Positions 7,232 to 17,300 of a DNA stretch of 64,000 nucleotides are shown one piece after another. The notes below the pieces were generated by a model. The model worked only from the letters and a program-made list of their open reading frames with translations, was not told the origin of the DNA and made no database searches. The DNA is from UBA6522 sp965221035 (GTDB lineage Bacteria; Pseudomonadota; Gammaproteobacteria; Steroidobacterales; Rariloculaceae). The stretch is taken from assembly GCA_965221035.1 (NCBI GenBank), contig OZ244860.1:62001-126000 (forward strand). Reading direction: 5' to 3'. Both the position numbers and the translations under genes were made by a program. Positions within the stretch are counted from its first letter, which is position 1; every line of letters begins with the position of its first letter.

Positions 7232-9636
7232 TGTACAAGTTGAACACCGCAGCAGTGAGGGCAGCGTGGCCGGCGGGCGTCGCCACCGTGTTCGCCCTGG
7301 CGCTCGATAGCGCGCACTCCCAGGGGGTTGAGCCGTGGGTGGTGCGCAATTTCGAGGTAGAAGGCGCACAGCGTATTTCCACGGGCACGGTCTACAATTA
7401 CCTGCCACTGAACATCGGCGACACGGTTACGGGGCAGCGGGTACAGGAGTCCATCCGGGCGCTGTACTCGACCGGGTTCTTCCAGGACGTGGAGTTCCGC
7501 CGCAACGCCGATACGCTGGTCATCGCCGTGCTCGAGCGGCCGTCGATCGAGGAGTTCACCATCGAGGGGAACGACGAGATCAAGACCGAGGACCTTGAGG
7601 AGTCCCTGCGCCAGGTGGGATTGACGCGGGGCAAGGTGTTCGACCGGTCGGTGCTCGAGGAAGTACAGCAGTTTCTGTACGAACAGTACTATAGCCGGGG
7701 CCGGTACGGCGTCACCGTGGAGACGCCTGTCGAGCCCATCGGCGACAACCGGGTCCGGGTGGGCATCCAGATCGAGGAGGGCGCGCGCTCCAAGATTCGC
7801 CAGATCAATATCGTCGGCAACACCAGTTTCACCGACAGGGAGATTCTGGGAGATTTCGAACTCAGCACGGGAAACTGGCTGTCCTTCATCCGCAATGACA
7901 ACCGTTACTCCAAGGAAGCCCTGGAGGGCGACCTGGAGTCGCTGCGCTCGTTCTACATGGACCGGGGGTTTGCGGACTTCCGCTGGGAGAGCATCCAGGT
8001 CGCCATCTCGCCGGACAAGCAGGACATCTTCATCACGGTAAACATCACCGAGGGCGAGCGTTACACGGTCTCCGACGTGCAGTTGGCCGGCGACTTCGTG
8101 GTGCCCGAAGCGCAACTCAGGCCGCTGATCTTCGTCCAGCCCGGGCAAATGTATTCCCAGCAGGTGATCGCGCTCAGCGAGGAGTATCTGACACAGCGCC
8201 TCGGTCAGGACGGCTACGGGTTCGCGCAGGTTCAGGCGGTGCCGGAACTGGATGAGGAAACCAAGGAAGTATCGATCACTTTCTTTGTGGATCCGAGGAA
8301 TCGGGTCTACGTGCGGCGCATCAACTTCAACGGTGCCGACAGCATCAACGACGAGGTGTTTCGCCGCGAGATGCGCCAGCTGGAAGGGTCCTATCTCTCC
8401 AACGCGCAGCTGGAGCGGTCGAAGATTCGTCTGCAGCGGCTGCCGTACATCGAGTCGGTGGAGTTCGAGACGGTCGGCGTTCCGGGCTCGCCGGACCTGG
8501 TCGACATCAATTTTGCGGTCGAGGAGGGCCTGCCCGGCCAGTTTGGCGGCGGTGTCGGCTATTCGGAGTATTATGGACTTCAGCTCAACGGCAATTTTGT
8601 CCATTCCAATTTCATGGGCACGGGCAACCGAGTCGGCGTGGATCTGAGCGGCGGCGAATTCTACAAGGTCTACAGCCTGAATTTCACCGACCCTTATCGA
8701 ACTATCGACGAACTGTCGCGCACGCTGTCGCTCCAGTTGAGGGACATCCGGCAGTTCACCTCCGCCACCTCGGACTTCTCCACCGAGACCATCACCGCCG
8801 GGGCCGACTGGTCCTATCCGGTCACCGAGATGCAGTACCTGCGCTTCGGACTGTCCGCTTCCCGGGCGCAGATGGTGACCGGGTTCTACAGTTCGCGGCA
8901 GGCGGAAGAATGGGTCCGCGGTCATGGAAATCCGTTTGCCATCGACGGGGGTAATTTCGGCACCACGGTGGAAAGCTTCGACCTGGCTCTGGGGTGGTCC
9001 TTCGACTCCCGCAATCGCGTGATCTTTCCCACGCGCGGAATTCGGCTGGCCGCCAACCTGAGCGCTTCGGTTCCCGGCAGCGAGGTCGAATACTTCATCG
9101 GCTCGCTGGACTACACCCAGTACCTGCCGATCAGGGGTTCATGGATGCTCAAGCTCAACTCCGAACTGGCGTTGGGCGAGCCCTATGGGGACGAGACCCT
9201 GGCGTTGCCGCCGTACCGGAACTTCTATGCGGGTGGTCCCGGAACCATTCGTGGCTTCAGGGAGAGCTGGCTCGGGCCGCGGGACTCGCTGTCCAATCCC
9301 CACGGCGGCAACCTGCTGATCGCCAACCAGTTCGAATTGGTCTTTCCGCTACCCGAGCGGTTCGCGACCTCGGCCCGCGCGGCGTTGTTCTATGACGTCG
9401 GCAATGTATTTCATACCGGCGGCGTGACGTTCTACGATCGGTTGGGCGATCCGGTCAGTTACGATTTCGACACGGAACGACTGAAACATTCGGTCGGTTT
9501 GGCTGTAGAATGGCTCGCGCCGCTGGGGCTTCTGAGGTTCAGCTACGGAATGCCGCTGAATGCGGACGAGGAGACCGACCGGTTCTGGGGCGACCGTACG
9601 GAGGAGTTCCAGTTCACGGTCGGCAATGCGTTCTAG
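7231..9636 (+). CDS. bamA: Outer membrane protein assembly factor BamA
   Basis: BamA is the central Omp85 protein that inserts beta-barrels into the outer membrane. It has 801 residues: a signal peptide (MYKLNTAAVRAAWPAG to about residue 30), five POTRA domains to roughly 430, then a 16-strand barrel. The loop-6 motif GGPGTIRGF lies near residue 670, and the chain ends with Phe (TVGNAF), the typical outer-membrane insertion signal. The TGATG overlap couples it to rseP, and it is followed by skp and the lipid A genes, the standard envelope operon. Confidence 0.98.
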   Translation: MYKLNTAAVRAAWPAGVATVFALALDSAHSQGVEPWVVRNFEVEGAQRISTGTVYNYLPLNIGDTVTGQRVQESIRALYSTGFFQDVEFRRNADTLVIAVLERPSIEEFTIEGNDEIKTEDLEESLRQVGLTRGKVFDRSVLEEVQQFLYEQYYSRGRYGVTVETPVEPIGDNRVRVGIQIEEGARSKIRQINIVGNTSFTDREILGDFELSTGNWLSFIRNDNRYSKEALEGDLESLRSFYMDRGFADFRWESIQVAISPDKQDIFITVNITEGERYTVSDVQLAGDFVVPEAQLRPLIFVQPGQMYSQQVIALSEEYLTQRLGQDGYGFAQVQAVPELDEETKEVSITFFVDPRNRVYVRRINFNGADSINDEVFRREMRQLEGSYLSNAQLERSKIRLQRLPYIESVEFETVGVPGSPDLVDINFAVEEGLPGQFGGGVGYSEYYGLQLNGNFVHSNFMGTGNRVGVDLSGGEFYKVYSLNFTDPYRTIDELSRTLSLQLRDIRQFTSATSDFSTETITAGADWSYPVTEMQYLRFGLSASRAQMVTGFYSSRQAEEWVRGHGNPFAIDGGNFGTTVESFDLALGWSFDSRNRVIFPTRGIRLAANLSASVPGSEVEYFIGSLDYTQYLPIRGSWMLKLNSELALGEPYGDETLALPPYRNFYAGGPGTIRGFRESWLGPRDSLSNPHGGNLLIANQFELVFPLPERFATSARAALFYDVGNVFHTGGVTFYDRLGDPVSYDFDTERLKHSVGLAVEWLAPLGLLRFSYGMPLNADEETDRFWGDRTEEFQFTVGNAF

Positions 9637-9658
9637 CACGAAGGGATACAGGGAATTC

Positions 9659-10213
9659 ATGAGAATGAGCATGACATCGATTGCAAGAGTCCGGATGGGC
9701 TTGCCGCTCGCCGCCCTGCTGGTGAGTGCGGCGGCGTTCGGACAGACGGAAGGACTCCGGATCGGCGCGGTGGATTTTGGGCGGCTGATCGATCAATCGC
9801 CGCAGGCCCGAATTGCCACGGAAGCCTTGCAGGAAGAATTTGCGCCGCGTCAGCGCGAGATTGCCGCGCTGCAGAGCTCGCTGCAGGACAAGGAGGAAAC
9901 CTACCAGCGGGACAGCGCGATCATGGGCGAGACCGAGCGCCTCAATCTCGAGCGCGAGATCGCTGCCGAGCAACGCGACATGCAGCGCGAACAAACCGCG
10001 TTCATAGAAGACATGGATATTCGGCGCAACACGGAGTTGAGCCGCGTGCAGAACGAGCTGATCCAGGAAGTACAGATCTATTCCCGTGCCGCCGGCTACG
10101 ATCTGGTGGTTGCAAATCCTCTGTATTACGGCAGCGCCGTGGACATTACGGAGGAGGTGTTGCGCAGGCTGGAAGCCGACTTCGCCGCCGGGGATACGGG
10201 AGCGGCTGAATAG
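9659..10213 (+). CDS. skp: OmpH/Skp family periplasmic chaperone
   Basis: Skp is a trimeric periplasmic holdase that carries unfolded outer-membrane proteins to the Bam complex. The 184-residue product starts with a signal peptide (about 1-30, ending AAFGQTEG), followed by IGAVDFGRLIDQSPQ, where E. coli Skp has its first strand. A long charged coiled coil (about 60-140) forms the tentacles. The ATG at 9659 is chosen because AGGG lies just upstream and a signal peptide follows; ATG at 9665 or 9671 is possible. It lies between bamA and lpxD as in enterics. Confidence 0.93.
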   Translation: MRMSMTSIARVRMGLPLAALLVSAAAFGQTEGLRIGAVDFGRLIDQSPQARIATEALQEEFAPRQREIAALQSSLQDKEETYQRDSAIMGETERLNLEREIAAEQRDMQREQTAFIEDMDIRRNTELSRVQNELIQEVQIYSRAAGYDLVVANPLYYGSAVDITEEVLRRLEADFAAGDTGAAE

Positions 10214-11277
10214 CTTCCGCTGCGGACCAGCCCAACGCGCCGCCACGGCGCGCCGCGACGGTCGCCGAACTTGCGGAAAGGTTCCAATGCGAGGTTCGTG
10301 GCGACGGCAACCGGCTGATCCGTTCCGTGGGGACGTTGTCCGGTGCCACCGGCTCGGCGATCAGTTTCCTCGCCAATCCGGCTTATCGGAGCCACTTGGC
10401 TGCAACACGGGCGGGCGCCGTCATCCTTGAGGAGCGTTTCGCCGCCGGATGTCCCGTGCCCGCGTTGATTTCCGGCAACCCGTATGCGACCTATGCGCGG
10501 GTGGCGCAGTTTCTTGTTCCTCCCCCATCACCGATCCCCGGAACGCACCCGCTCGCGAGTGTCGACCGGGCAGCCGTAGTGTCGGAATCCGCCCAGGTAA
10601 GCGCTCACGCCGTGGTGGGACCCGGCGCGAAGCTGGGCCGGTCGGTGGTGGTCGGCGAGGGCTCGGTGGTGGGTCCCGGCGTGACCATCGGAGAGGGAAC
10701 TCGTCTTGCGCCGCGCGTCGTATTGATGGACGGCGTTCGAGTGGGCAGGCGCTGCCTGTTGCACTCGGGCGCGGTGGTCGGCAGCGACGGGTTCGGATTT
10801 GCCCGTGACGGGGCGGAGTGGGTGAAAGTGCCCCAGCTCGGAAGCGTGGTGATCGGTGATGACGTGGAAATTGGAGCCAATACCACGATCGATCGTGGCA
10901 CGGTGGAAGACACCGTGGTCGAAGACGGCGTCAAGCTGGACAATCACGTGCAGATCGCGCACAACGCCCGGATCGGCGCCCACACGATCATGGCCGCTTG
11001 TTCCGGGGTGGCCGGCAGCACCCGTGTGGGCGCGAGGTGCCTGTTCGGCGGAGCCGCGGTGGCGGTCGGGCACTTGACCATCTGTGACGACGTGGTGTTC
11101 ACCTTCCGAACGGCAGTGCTAAAGTCGATCACCGAGCCGGGCACGTACTCGGGGACACTGGGAGCCCAGGAAGCCGGTGTCTGGCGCCGAAACGCGGCGC
11201 GCTTCCGGACGTTGGACGAGAGTGTCAGGCAGCTTAGGGCGAACTTGAGCCCCGGGCGGACAAAAAGTGATGACTGA
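10210..11277 (+). CDS. lpxD: UDP-3-O-acylglucosamine N-acyltransferase (start codon unclear)
   Basis: LpxD adds the second acyl chain in lipid A synthesis. The left-handed beta-helix is built of hexapeptide repeats from about residue 110. The catalytic His lies in LDNHVQIAHNARIGAH. The N-terminal uridine-binding domain is also present: ATVAELAERFQCEVRG, then SGATGSAISFLANPAYRSHL, which align with E. coli LpxD from near its start. The only in-frame ATG/GTG/TTG upstream of the helix is GTG 10327, which would delete about 30 conserved residues. Between the in-frame TGA (10207-10209) and that GTG there is no canonical start. The best formal candidate is ATA at 10210, overlapping the skp stop (ATAG). 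From there the protein has 355 residues (E. coli 341). Confidence 0.92.
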   Translation: MASAADQPNAPPRRAATVAELAERFQCEVRGDGNRLIRSVGTLSGATGSAISFLANPAYRSHLAATRAGAVILEERFAAGCPVPALISGNPYATYARVAQFLVPPPSPIPGTHPLASVDRAAVVSESAQVSAHAVVGPGAKLGRSVVVGEGSVVGPGVTIGEGTRLAPRVVLMDGVRVGRRCLLHSGAVVGSDGFGFARDGAEWVKVPQLGSVVIGDDVEIGANTTIDRGTVEDTVVEDGVKLDNHVQIAHNARIGAHTIMAACSGVAGSTRVGARCLFGGAAVAVGHLTICDDVVFTFRTAVLKSITEPGTYSGTLGAQEAGVWRRNAARFRTLDESVRQLRANLSPGRTKSDD

Positions 11278-11289
11278 AGCGGAGAAAGT

Positions 11290-11751
11290 GTGTTGACGGA
11301 TCGATTCCTGATCGATGTGGAAGGCATCATGAAGCGCATTCCACATCGCTATCCCTTCCTTCTGCTCGACGGCATCCTCACCTGCAAGCCGCTGGACTCC
11401 ATTTCGGCCGTCAAGAACGTCTCACTCAACGAGCCGTATTTTCAGGGTCATTTTCCCGGGCACCCGGTGATGCCCGGCGTGCTGATCGTGGAAACCATGG
11501 CGCAGGCGGCCGGCGTGCTGATCTGGGAAAGCGTGCCGCCGGACGAACGCGATTTCACGCTTTACCTGGCCGGAGTGGAAAAGTCCCGCTTCAGGAAGCC
11601 CGTGCGGCCTGGTAACCGATTGGTCGTCACCGCGAAGCTGACTTCGCGCCGCCGGGACTTCTGGCGCTTCAGCGCGCTGGCCGAGGTGGAGGGGAAGCGG
11701 GTAGCGAGCGCCGAATTCACACAGACGCCGGGGCGTCGCGGTGATACATGA
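11290..11751 (+). CDS. fabZ: 3-hydroxyacyl-ACP dehydratase FabZ
   Basis: This hot-dog-fold enzyme dehydrates 3-hydroxyacyl-ACP in type II fatty acid synthesis and competes with LpxA/LpxD for hydroxymyristoyl-ACP. The motif HRYPFLLLDGI lies at residues 19-29. The active-site pair His54 and Glu68 lies in FQGHFPGHPVMPGVLIVETM. It has 153 residues (E. coli 151). The start is GTG at 11290, or TTG one codon later, with GGAGAAA just upstream. It overlaps lpxA by 11 bases. Confidence 0.97.
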   Translation: MLTDRFLIDVEGIMKRIPHRYPFLLLDGILTCKPLDSISAVKNVSLNEPYFQGHFPGHPVMPGVLIVETMAQAAGVLIWESVPPDERDFTLYLAGVEKSRFRKPVRPGNRLVVTAKLTSRRRDFWRFSALAEVEGKRVASAEFTQTPGRRGDT

Positions 11752-12511
11752 GAGCGTCGTGGTCTCCGAAGGAGCGCGTCTTCACGCGGACGTGTCGGTC
11801 GGCCCCTACAGCATCATCGGCCCGGACGTGGAGGTCGGGCCCGGAACACGGATCGGATCCCATGTCGTGATCAAGGGTCCCTGCGTCATCGGCCAGGACA
11901 ACCGCATCTTCCAGTTCGCATCCATTGGCGACGATCCCCAGGACAAGAAATACGCCGGAGAACGCACGGAACTGGTCATCGGCGACCGAAACACGATACG
12001 GGAATATTGCACCATCAATCGTGGCACGGTTCAGGACAACCGGCGGACCACGGTCGGGCACGACAACTGGATCATGGCGTATGTCCACATTGCGCATGAC
12101 TGCGTCGTCGGCAACCAGACGGTACTCGCCAACAATACGACCCTGGCCGGACACGTACACGTGGGGGATTGGGCGGTGCTCGGTGGTTTCACGGCCGTGC
12201 ACCAGTACTGCCGAATCGGCTGCCACGCGCTGACGGGCATTTTTACCGCGGTGACGAAGGACATTCCGGCCTACGTGACGGCTGCCGGTCGACCGGCCGT
12301 GCCACGGGGGATCAATGCCGAGGGACTGCGCCGGCGCGGCTTCAGCCCGGCCGGGATCAGCCGCGTCCGTGAAGCCTACCGGACCCTGTACCGGCAGGCG
12401 CGCAAGCTGGACGACGCGCTGGACATTCTCCGCCGCCGGGCGGAGACCGAAGATGAATTGCACGTCCTGCTGGATTCCATCAGCCAGAGTTCCCGTGGCC
12501 TCATTCGATAG
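11741..12511 (+). CDS. lpxA: Acyl-ACP--UDP-N-acetylglucosamine O-acyltransferase
   Basis: LpxA catalyses the first lipid A step, the transfer of 3-hydroxyacyl to UDP-GlcNAc. It is a trimeric left-handed beta-helix of hexapeptide repeats (about 1-185) with a helical C-terminus. The catalytic His119 lies in AYVHIAHDCVVGN, the counterpart of E. coli His125. GTG at 11741 begins VIHESVVVSEGARLHADV, typical of the family, and lies within the end of fabZ. It has 256 residues (E. coli 262). lpxB follows after 9 bases. Confidence 0.97.
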   Translation: MIHESVVVSEGARLHADVSVGPYSIIGPDVEVGPGTRIGSHVVIKGPCVIGQDNRIFQFASIGDDPQDKKYAGERTELVIGDRNTIREYCTINRGTVQDNRRTTVGHDNWIMAYVHIAHDCVVGNQTVLANNTTLAGHVHVGDWAVLGGFTAVHQYCRIGCHALTGIFTAVTKDIPAYVTAAGRPAVPRGINAEGLRRRGFSPAGISRVREAYRTLYRQARKLDDALDILRRRAETEDELHVLLDSISQSSRGLIR

Positions 12512-12520
12512 CAGTCCGTC

Positions 12521-13687
12521 GTGACAGCCCCGCGGATCGGACTGGTGGCCGGCGAGGCCTCCGGCGATACGCTGGGCGCGGGCCTGATCGCTGCAATTCG
12601 AGCGCGGGTTCCCGGTGCGCGGTTCATGGGGGTGGCGGGCCCCCGCATGATCGCCGCCGGATGCGAGCCTTGGTATCGCGCCGAAGAGTTGTCGGTCATG
12701 GGGCTCGCCGAGGTACTTCGGCACCTGCCGCGCCTGGTTCGGCTGCGCAGGGGGCTGCTGCGCCGGTTCAGGGCCGTCGGACTCGACGCATTCGTCGGCA
12801 TCGACTCGCCGGACTTCAACCTTCCACTGGAGTCGGCGCTCAAGCGATTCGGCGTGCCGACCGTACAGTACGTCAGTCCCCAGGTGTGGGCATGGCGTCA
12901 GTCCCGGGTCGCCGGCATACGCAATTCCGCGGACCGGGTGCTCTGCCTGCTGCCCTTCGAAACGCGGTTTTACGAGGCCCATGGCGTCGGTGCGCGATTT
13001 GTCGGTCATCCACTGGCCGACGAGGTGCCGATGAGCTCTCCGATGGCGGATGCCAGGGACTCACTGGGGCTGGATCAGGTCAAGCCCTGTCTGGGGATGC
13101 TTCCAGGCAGCCGAACCACCGAGGTCGCCCGCCTGGCGCCGCCGTTCCTGGATACCGCCCGGTGGTTGCGGTCCCGGCATCCCGGACTGCAGGTGGCCGC
13201 CGGATTGGCGAACGAGCGCACCGCCCGGGTGTTCCTGGAAAAAGTTCGAACAAGCGGTCTCGATCCGAAGCCGGATGTTCACGTCGGCCGGGCGCGTCAG
13301 GTGATGGCGGCCGCTGACGTCGTGCTGACCGCGTCGGGCACCGCCAGCCTCGAAACGATGCTGACCAAGCGGCCCATGGTGGTGGCCTACATCGTCTCGG
13401 GCGTAACGCATCGGCTGGTGAGGCTGCTGGGCTTTCGTCGGCTGGAGCATTTCGCGTTGCCGAACCTGTTGGCCGGCAGGCGTGTCGTTCCGGAATTCCT
13501 GCAGGGCGACGTGCGCGCCGATGTGCTCGGTCCGGCGCTTGCGCCCTACCTGGACGGCGGGCGCGGACAAGGCGAGGATGGCGACTGGCAAGATGCATTT
13601 CGGTCGATCCATGAACGATTGCGCCGCAATGCCAGTAAACGTGCTGCGGGTGCCGTAGTGGAACTCCTGCAAGAGAAGTCATCCTGA
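12521..13687 (+). CDS. lpxB: Lipid-A-disaccharide synthase
   Basis: This GT-B glycosyltransferase of family 19 joins lipid X and UDP-diacylglucosamine at the inner membrane. The N-terminus IGLVAGEASGDTLGAGLIAA and the SPQVWAWRQSRV stretch are diagnostic. ASGTASLETMLTKRPMVVAY is the C-terminal donor-binding region. It has 388 residues (E. coli 382). The start is GTG 12521. It is the last lipid A gene of the run, followed by rnhB after 3 bases. Confidence 0.97.
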   Translation: MTAPRIGLVAGEASGDTLGAGLIAAIRARVPGARFMGVAGPRMIAAGCEPWYRAEELSVMGLAEVLRHLPRLVRLRRGLLRRFRAVGLDAFVGIDSPDFNLPLESALKRFGVPTVQYVSPQVWAWRQSRVAGIRNSADRVLCLLPFETRFYEAHGVGARFVGHPLADEVPMSSPMADARDSLGLDQVKPCLGMLPGSRTTEVARLAPPFLDTARWLRSRHPGLQVAAGLANERTARVFLEKVRTSGLDPKPDVHVGRARQVMAAADVVLTASGTASLETMLTKRPMVVAYIVSGVTHRLVRLLGFRRLEHFALPNLLAGRRVVPEFLQGDVRADVLGPALAPYLDGGRGQGEDGDWQDAFRSIHERLRRNASKRAAGAVVELLQEKSS

Positions 13688-13690
13688 TCC

Positions 13691-14341
13691 ATGGAGCAAA
13701 TCCCGGTCGATGGAAGGACGGTGGTGGCCGGTGTCGACGAAGCCGGCCGAGGGTGTCTCGCCGGGCCCGTGGTGGCGGCCGCGGTGGTGCTGCACTCCGA
13801 CCGTCCCATTGTCGGGCTCCGGGACTCCAAGCTGTTGAGCCCCGCCAGGCGCAGGCAGTTGGCAAATGCAGTCCGGGGGCGCGCCCGGGCGTTCGCCGTG
13901 GCGCTGGCGCCACCGCTGGAAATCGATGATGTGAACATTCTTCAGGCTTCGCTGAAGGCCATGGAACGGGCCGTGCGCCGGCTTCAAGTGATGCCGGACC
14001 TTGTTCAGGTGGACGGCAACCAGGCACCCCGCTTCAACGGCGCAGACGGGCCCGCTACGGAGACGGTGGTGGGGGGTGACCGCCTTGTGCTCGCGATCAG
14101 CGCCGCCTCCATCCTCGCCAAGGTGTATCGCGACCGGCTCATGGGTCTGTGGCACTTGCGGTATCCGGGGTACGGATTCGACGCCAACAAGGGCTACCCC
14201 ACGCCCGCGCACCTTGCTGCGCTCAAGCGGTTCGGCCCGTGCGCCATTCATCGACGCAGCTTCGCACCCGTGCGCCGCGAGATTGAAGGCGCGCCCGGGC
14301 GTGTTGCCGGACTGCCGGCAGAGAGCGCCGGTTCGGCATGA
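13691..14341 (+). CDS. rnhB: Ribonuclease HII
   Basis: RNase HII removes ribonucleotides embedded in DNA and degrades RNA in hybrids. The DEDD metal site begins with GVDEAGRG (Asp16, Glu17), continues with the Asp of QVDGN, and ends with the Asp of LAKVYRDRLM; GYGFDANKGYPTPAHLAAL is also typical. It has 216 residues (E. coli 198). Its stop overlaps the dnaE ATG (ATGA), the usual lpxB-rnhB-dnaE order. Confidence 0.97.
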   Translation: MEQIPVDGRTVVAGVDEAGRGCLAGPVVAAAVVLHSDRPIVGLRDSKLLSPARRRQLANAVRGRARAFAVALAPPLEIDDVNILQASLKAMERAVRRLQVMPDLVQVDGNQAPRFNGADGPATETVVGGDRLVLAISAASILAKVYRDRLMGLWHLRYPGYGFDANKGYPTPAHLAALKRFGPCAIHRRSFAPVRREIEGAPGRVAGLPAESAGSA

Positions 14342-17300
14342 GCTCCTTCGTCCACCTGTCGGTTCACAGCGAGTATTCCCTCGTGGACGGGATCGTAAGG
14401 GTCAAGGAACTCGCCGAATCCGTACGCGCGAAGCGGATGCCCTCGGTGGCTCTCACCGACCATATGAACGTGTTCGGAATGGTGAAGTTTTACCGGGCCT
14501 CCATCGAACGCGGTCTCAAGCCCCTGATCGGCGCCGATATCCAGGTTGTGGAGACGCCGAGGGATGCCGTTTCGACTCGGCTGACGCTGCTCTGTACCGA
14601 TCGGGTTGGTTTCGGGAACCTCAGCCGCCTGTTGAGCCTGGCGTATTCGCGCAGGCAGGGCCGGGGCGAGGTACTCGTGCTCAAGCGCTGGCTCGATGCG
14701 GATTCCCTGCACGGACTGATCGCGCTGTCGGGAGGCCAACACGGCGAAATCGGCCGCACGCTCCTCGGAGCGAGGCCGGAACGGGCTGCCGCCGTTCTCG
14801 ATGACTGGCGCAAGCGATTCCCGCAGCGCTTCTACCTGGAACTGCACCGTGTGGGTTGGCCCGAGGAGGGAGACTATCTGGACGAAAGCGTCCGGCTGGC
14901 CGCGTCCCACAGGGTCCCGGTGGTTGCCACCAATCCGGTCCGTTTCCTCGATCCGGACAACCACAGCGAGGATCAGCCCAGCGATTTCGAGGCCCACGAA
15001 GTGCGGGTCTGCATCCAGCAGGGCAAGACGCTGAACGACGCCCGCCGCCCCCGCGACTATACGGAGCACCAGTATCTCAAGACACCAGCCGAAATGGAGG
15101 AATTGTTCAGCGATCTGCCCGAGGCGCTGTCGAACAGCGTGGAAATCGCGCGGCGCTGCAATTTTGAACTGGAGCTGGGCCGCCCAAGCCTTCCCGATTT
15201 CAAGGTCCCGTCCGAGCAGACGGCGGCGGTTCATCTAAGGGAGACGGCGCTCCGCGGACTGGAGGAGCGGGGGGTGTGCCCGGAGGCGGAAGGAGCGATA
15301 CCGTTTTCGGACTATTCGGCGCGGCTGGACAGCGAGTTGGCCGTCATCTGCGAGATGGGATTCGAGGGTTACTTCCTCATCGTGGCGGACTTCTGCGGAT
15401 GGGCGCGCCGGCGACGGATTCCCGTCGGTCCCGGCCGGGGGTCGGGCGCGGGATCCCTCGTGGCGTTCGCCCTCGGCATCACCGATCTCGATCCTCTGGA
15501 ACACGATTTGCTGTTCGAGCGGTTCCTGAACCCGGAGCGTGTTTCGATGCCGGATTTCGATATCGACTTCTGCATCGACGGCCGCGACGACGTCATCGGC
15601 TACGTCGCCGAACGATACGGGAAGGACCGGGTTTCGCAGATCATCACCTTCGGCACCATGGCCGCCCGGGCCGTCGTACGGGATGTCGGGCGCGCGCTGG
15701 GCATGCCTTTCGGATACGTGGACCGCATTGCCAAGCTGATCCCCTTCGAACTGGGCATGACCCTCGAAAAGGCCCTCAAGGATGAGGAACTCAAGGCGTT
15801 ACATGACGAAGAGGAGGAGGTCAGGGAACTCATCGACCTGGCGAAAAAACTCGAGGGCATCGCCCGCAATGCCGGCACGCACGCCGGCGGCGTGGTGATC
15901 GCGCCCAGACCCCTGACGGAATTCATGCCTCTGTACGTGGAGCCCGACGGCAGCACGCTATGCCAACTGGACAAGGACGACATCGAGGCGATCGGGTTGG
16001 TCAAGTTCGACTTCCTGGGGTTGCGAACCCTGACCATCATTGATCGCGCCCTGGGGTCCATCAATCGGCAACGCCAGTCGGAAGGCCTCGATCCGCTCGA
16101 TGCTTCACGGATTCCGATGGACGATCCGGCGACCTACGACCTGTTGCGGCGCTGCCGGACCACCGGTGTGTTCCAATTGGAATCGCGCGGCATGCGGGAC
16201 CTGATCCGGCGCCTGCAACCGGACCGGTTCGACGATCTGGTGGCGGTGCTGGCGCTGTTCAGGCCGGGCCCCCTTCAGTCCGGGATGGTGGACGATTTCA
16301 TCAACCGCAAGCACGGTACCGACGCGGCCCCCGTGGACTATTTCCACACCAAGCTCAAACCGATTCTGGAGCCGACCTACGGGGTCATTCTCTACCAGGA
16401 ACAGGTGATGCAGATCGCCCAGGCCATCGCCGGTTACTCGCTGGGGGGTGCGGATCTCCTGCGCCGGGCCATGGGCAAGAAGAAGCCCGAGGAGATGGAG
16501 CAGCAGCGTGGTGTCTTCATGTCGGGTGCCGAACGCCACGGGGTCGACGCCGGAGTCGCCAAGAAACTCTTCGATCTGATGGAGCATTTTGCGGGCTACG
16601 GGTTCAACAAGTCCCATTCGGCCGCGTACGCGCTGATCGCCTACCAGACCGCGTGGCTCAAGGCCCGCCATCCGGCGCACTTCCTCGCGGCCGTGCTGAC
16701 CACCGACATGGACCACACCGACAAGTTGATGGCGCTGAAGGAGGATTGCGAGAGGTTCGGAATCGAATTGCATGCCCCGGACGTCAACCGGTCGCACCAT
16801 GAATTCGTCGTCATCGGAGAACGCTCCATCGCCTACGGGCTTGGCGCCATCAAGGGTGTGGGCCGCGGCGCGGTGGAACACCTCGTGGAGGAACGGGAGC
16901 GCAACGGACCCTTCACGGGACTGTTCGACCTCTGCGGCAGGATGGACCAGCAGCGGCCCAACCGGCGGGTGCTGGAGGCCTTTGTCCGCTCAGGCGCCCT
17001 GGATGCGCTTGGGCCGAATCGGGCTACCCTGATGAAGGCGGTGCCGGATGCGGTGAAGTTCGCGGCACATTCGGCGCAGTTCAGGTCCGCGGGACAGGGC
17101 GCGCTGTTCGAGGAGCCCGGTTCACGGGGCGACCTCGCCGAATTGCTCGAACCGATATCGGAATGGAGCGACCAGGAGCGGCTCAAGGGTGAGCGCGACA
17201 GCCTGGGCCTCTATCTGAGCGGCCACCCGTTCGACGAATACGCCGGTCACTGTCGGCACTTCACGCATGGAACCATCGCGAAGTTCAGGGAGACCGCACC

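Noticed and set aside
5204..7408. A 734-residue minus-strand frame
   Set aside because: It overlaps cdsA, rseP and bamA, whose products are all recognised; the antisense product is low complexity and has no domain.
10327..11277. lpxD starting at GTG 10327
   Set aside because: About 30 upstream codons encode conserved LpxD N-terminal residues; a start at 10327 would remove part of the uridine-binding domain.
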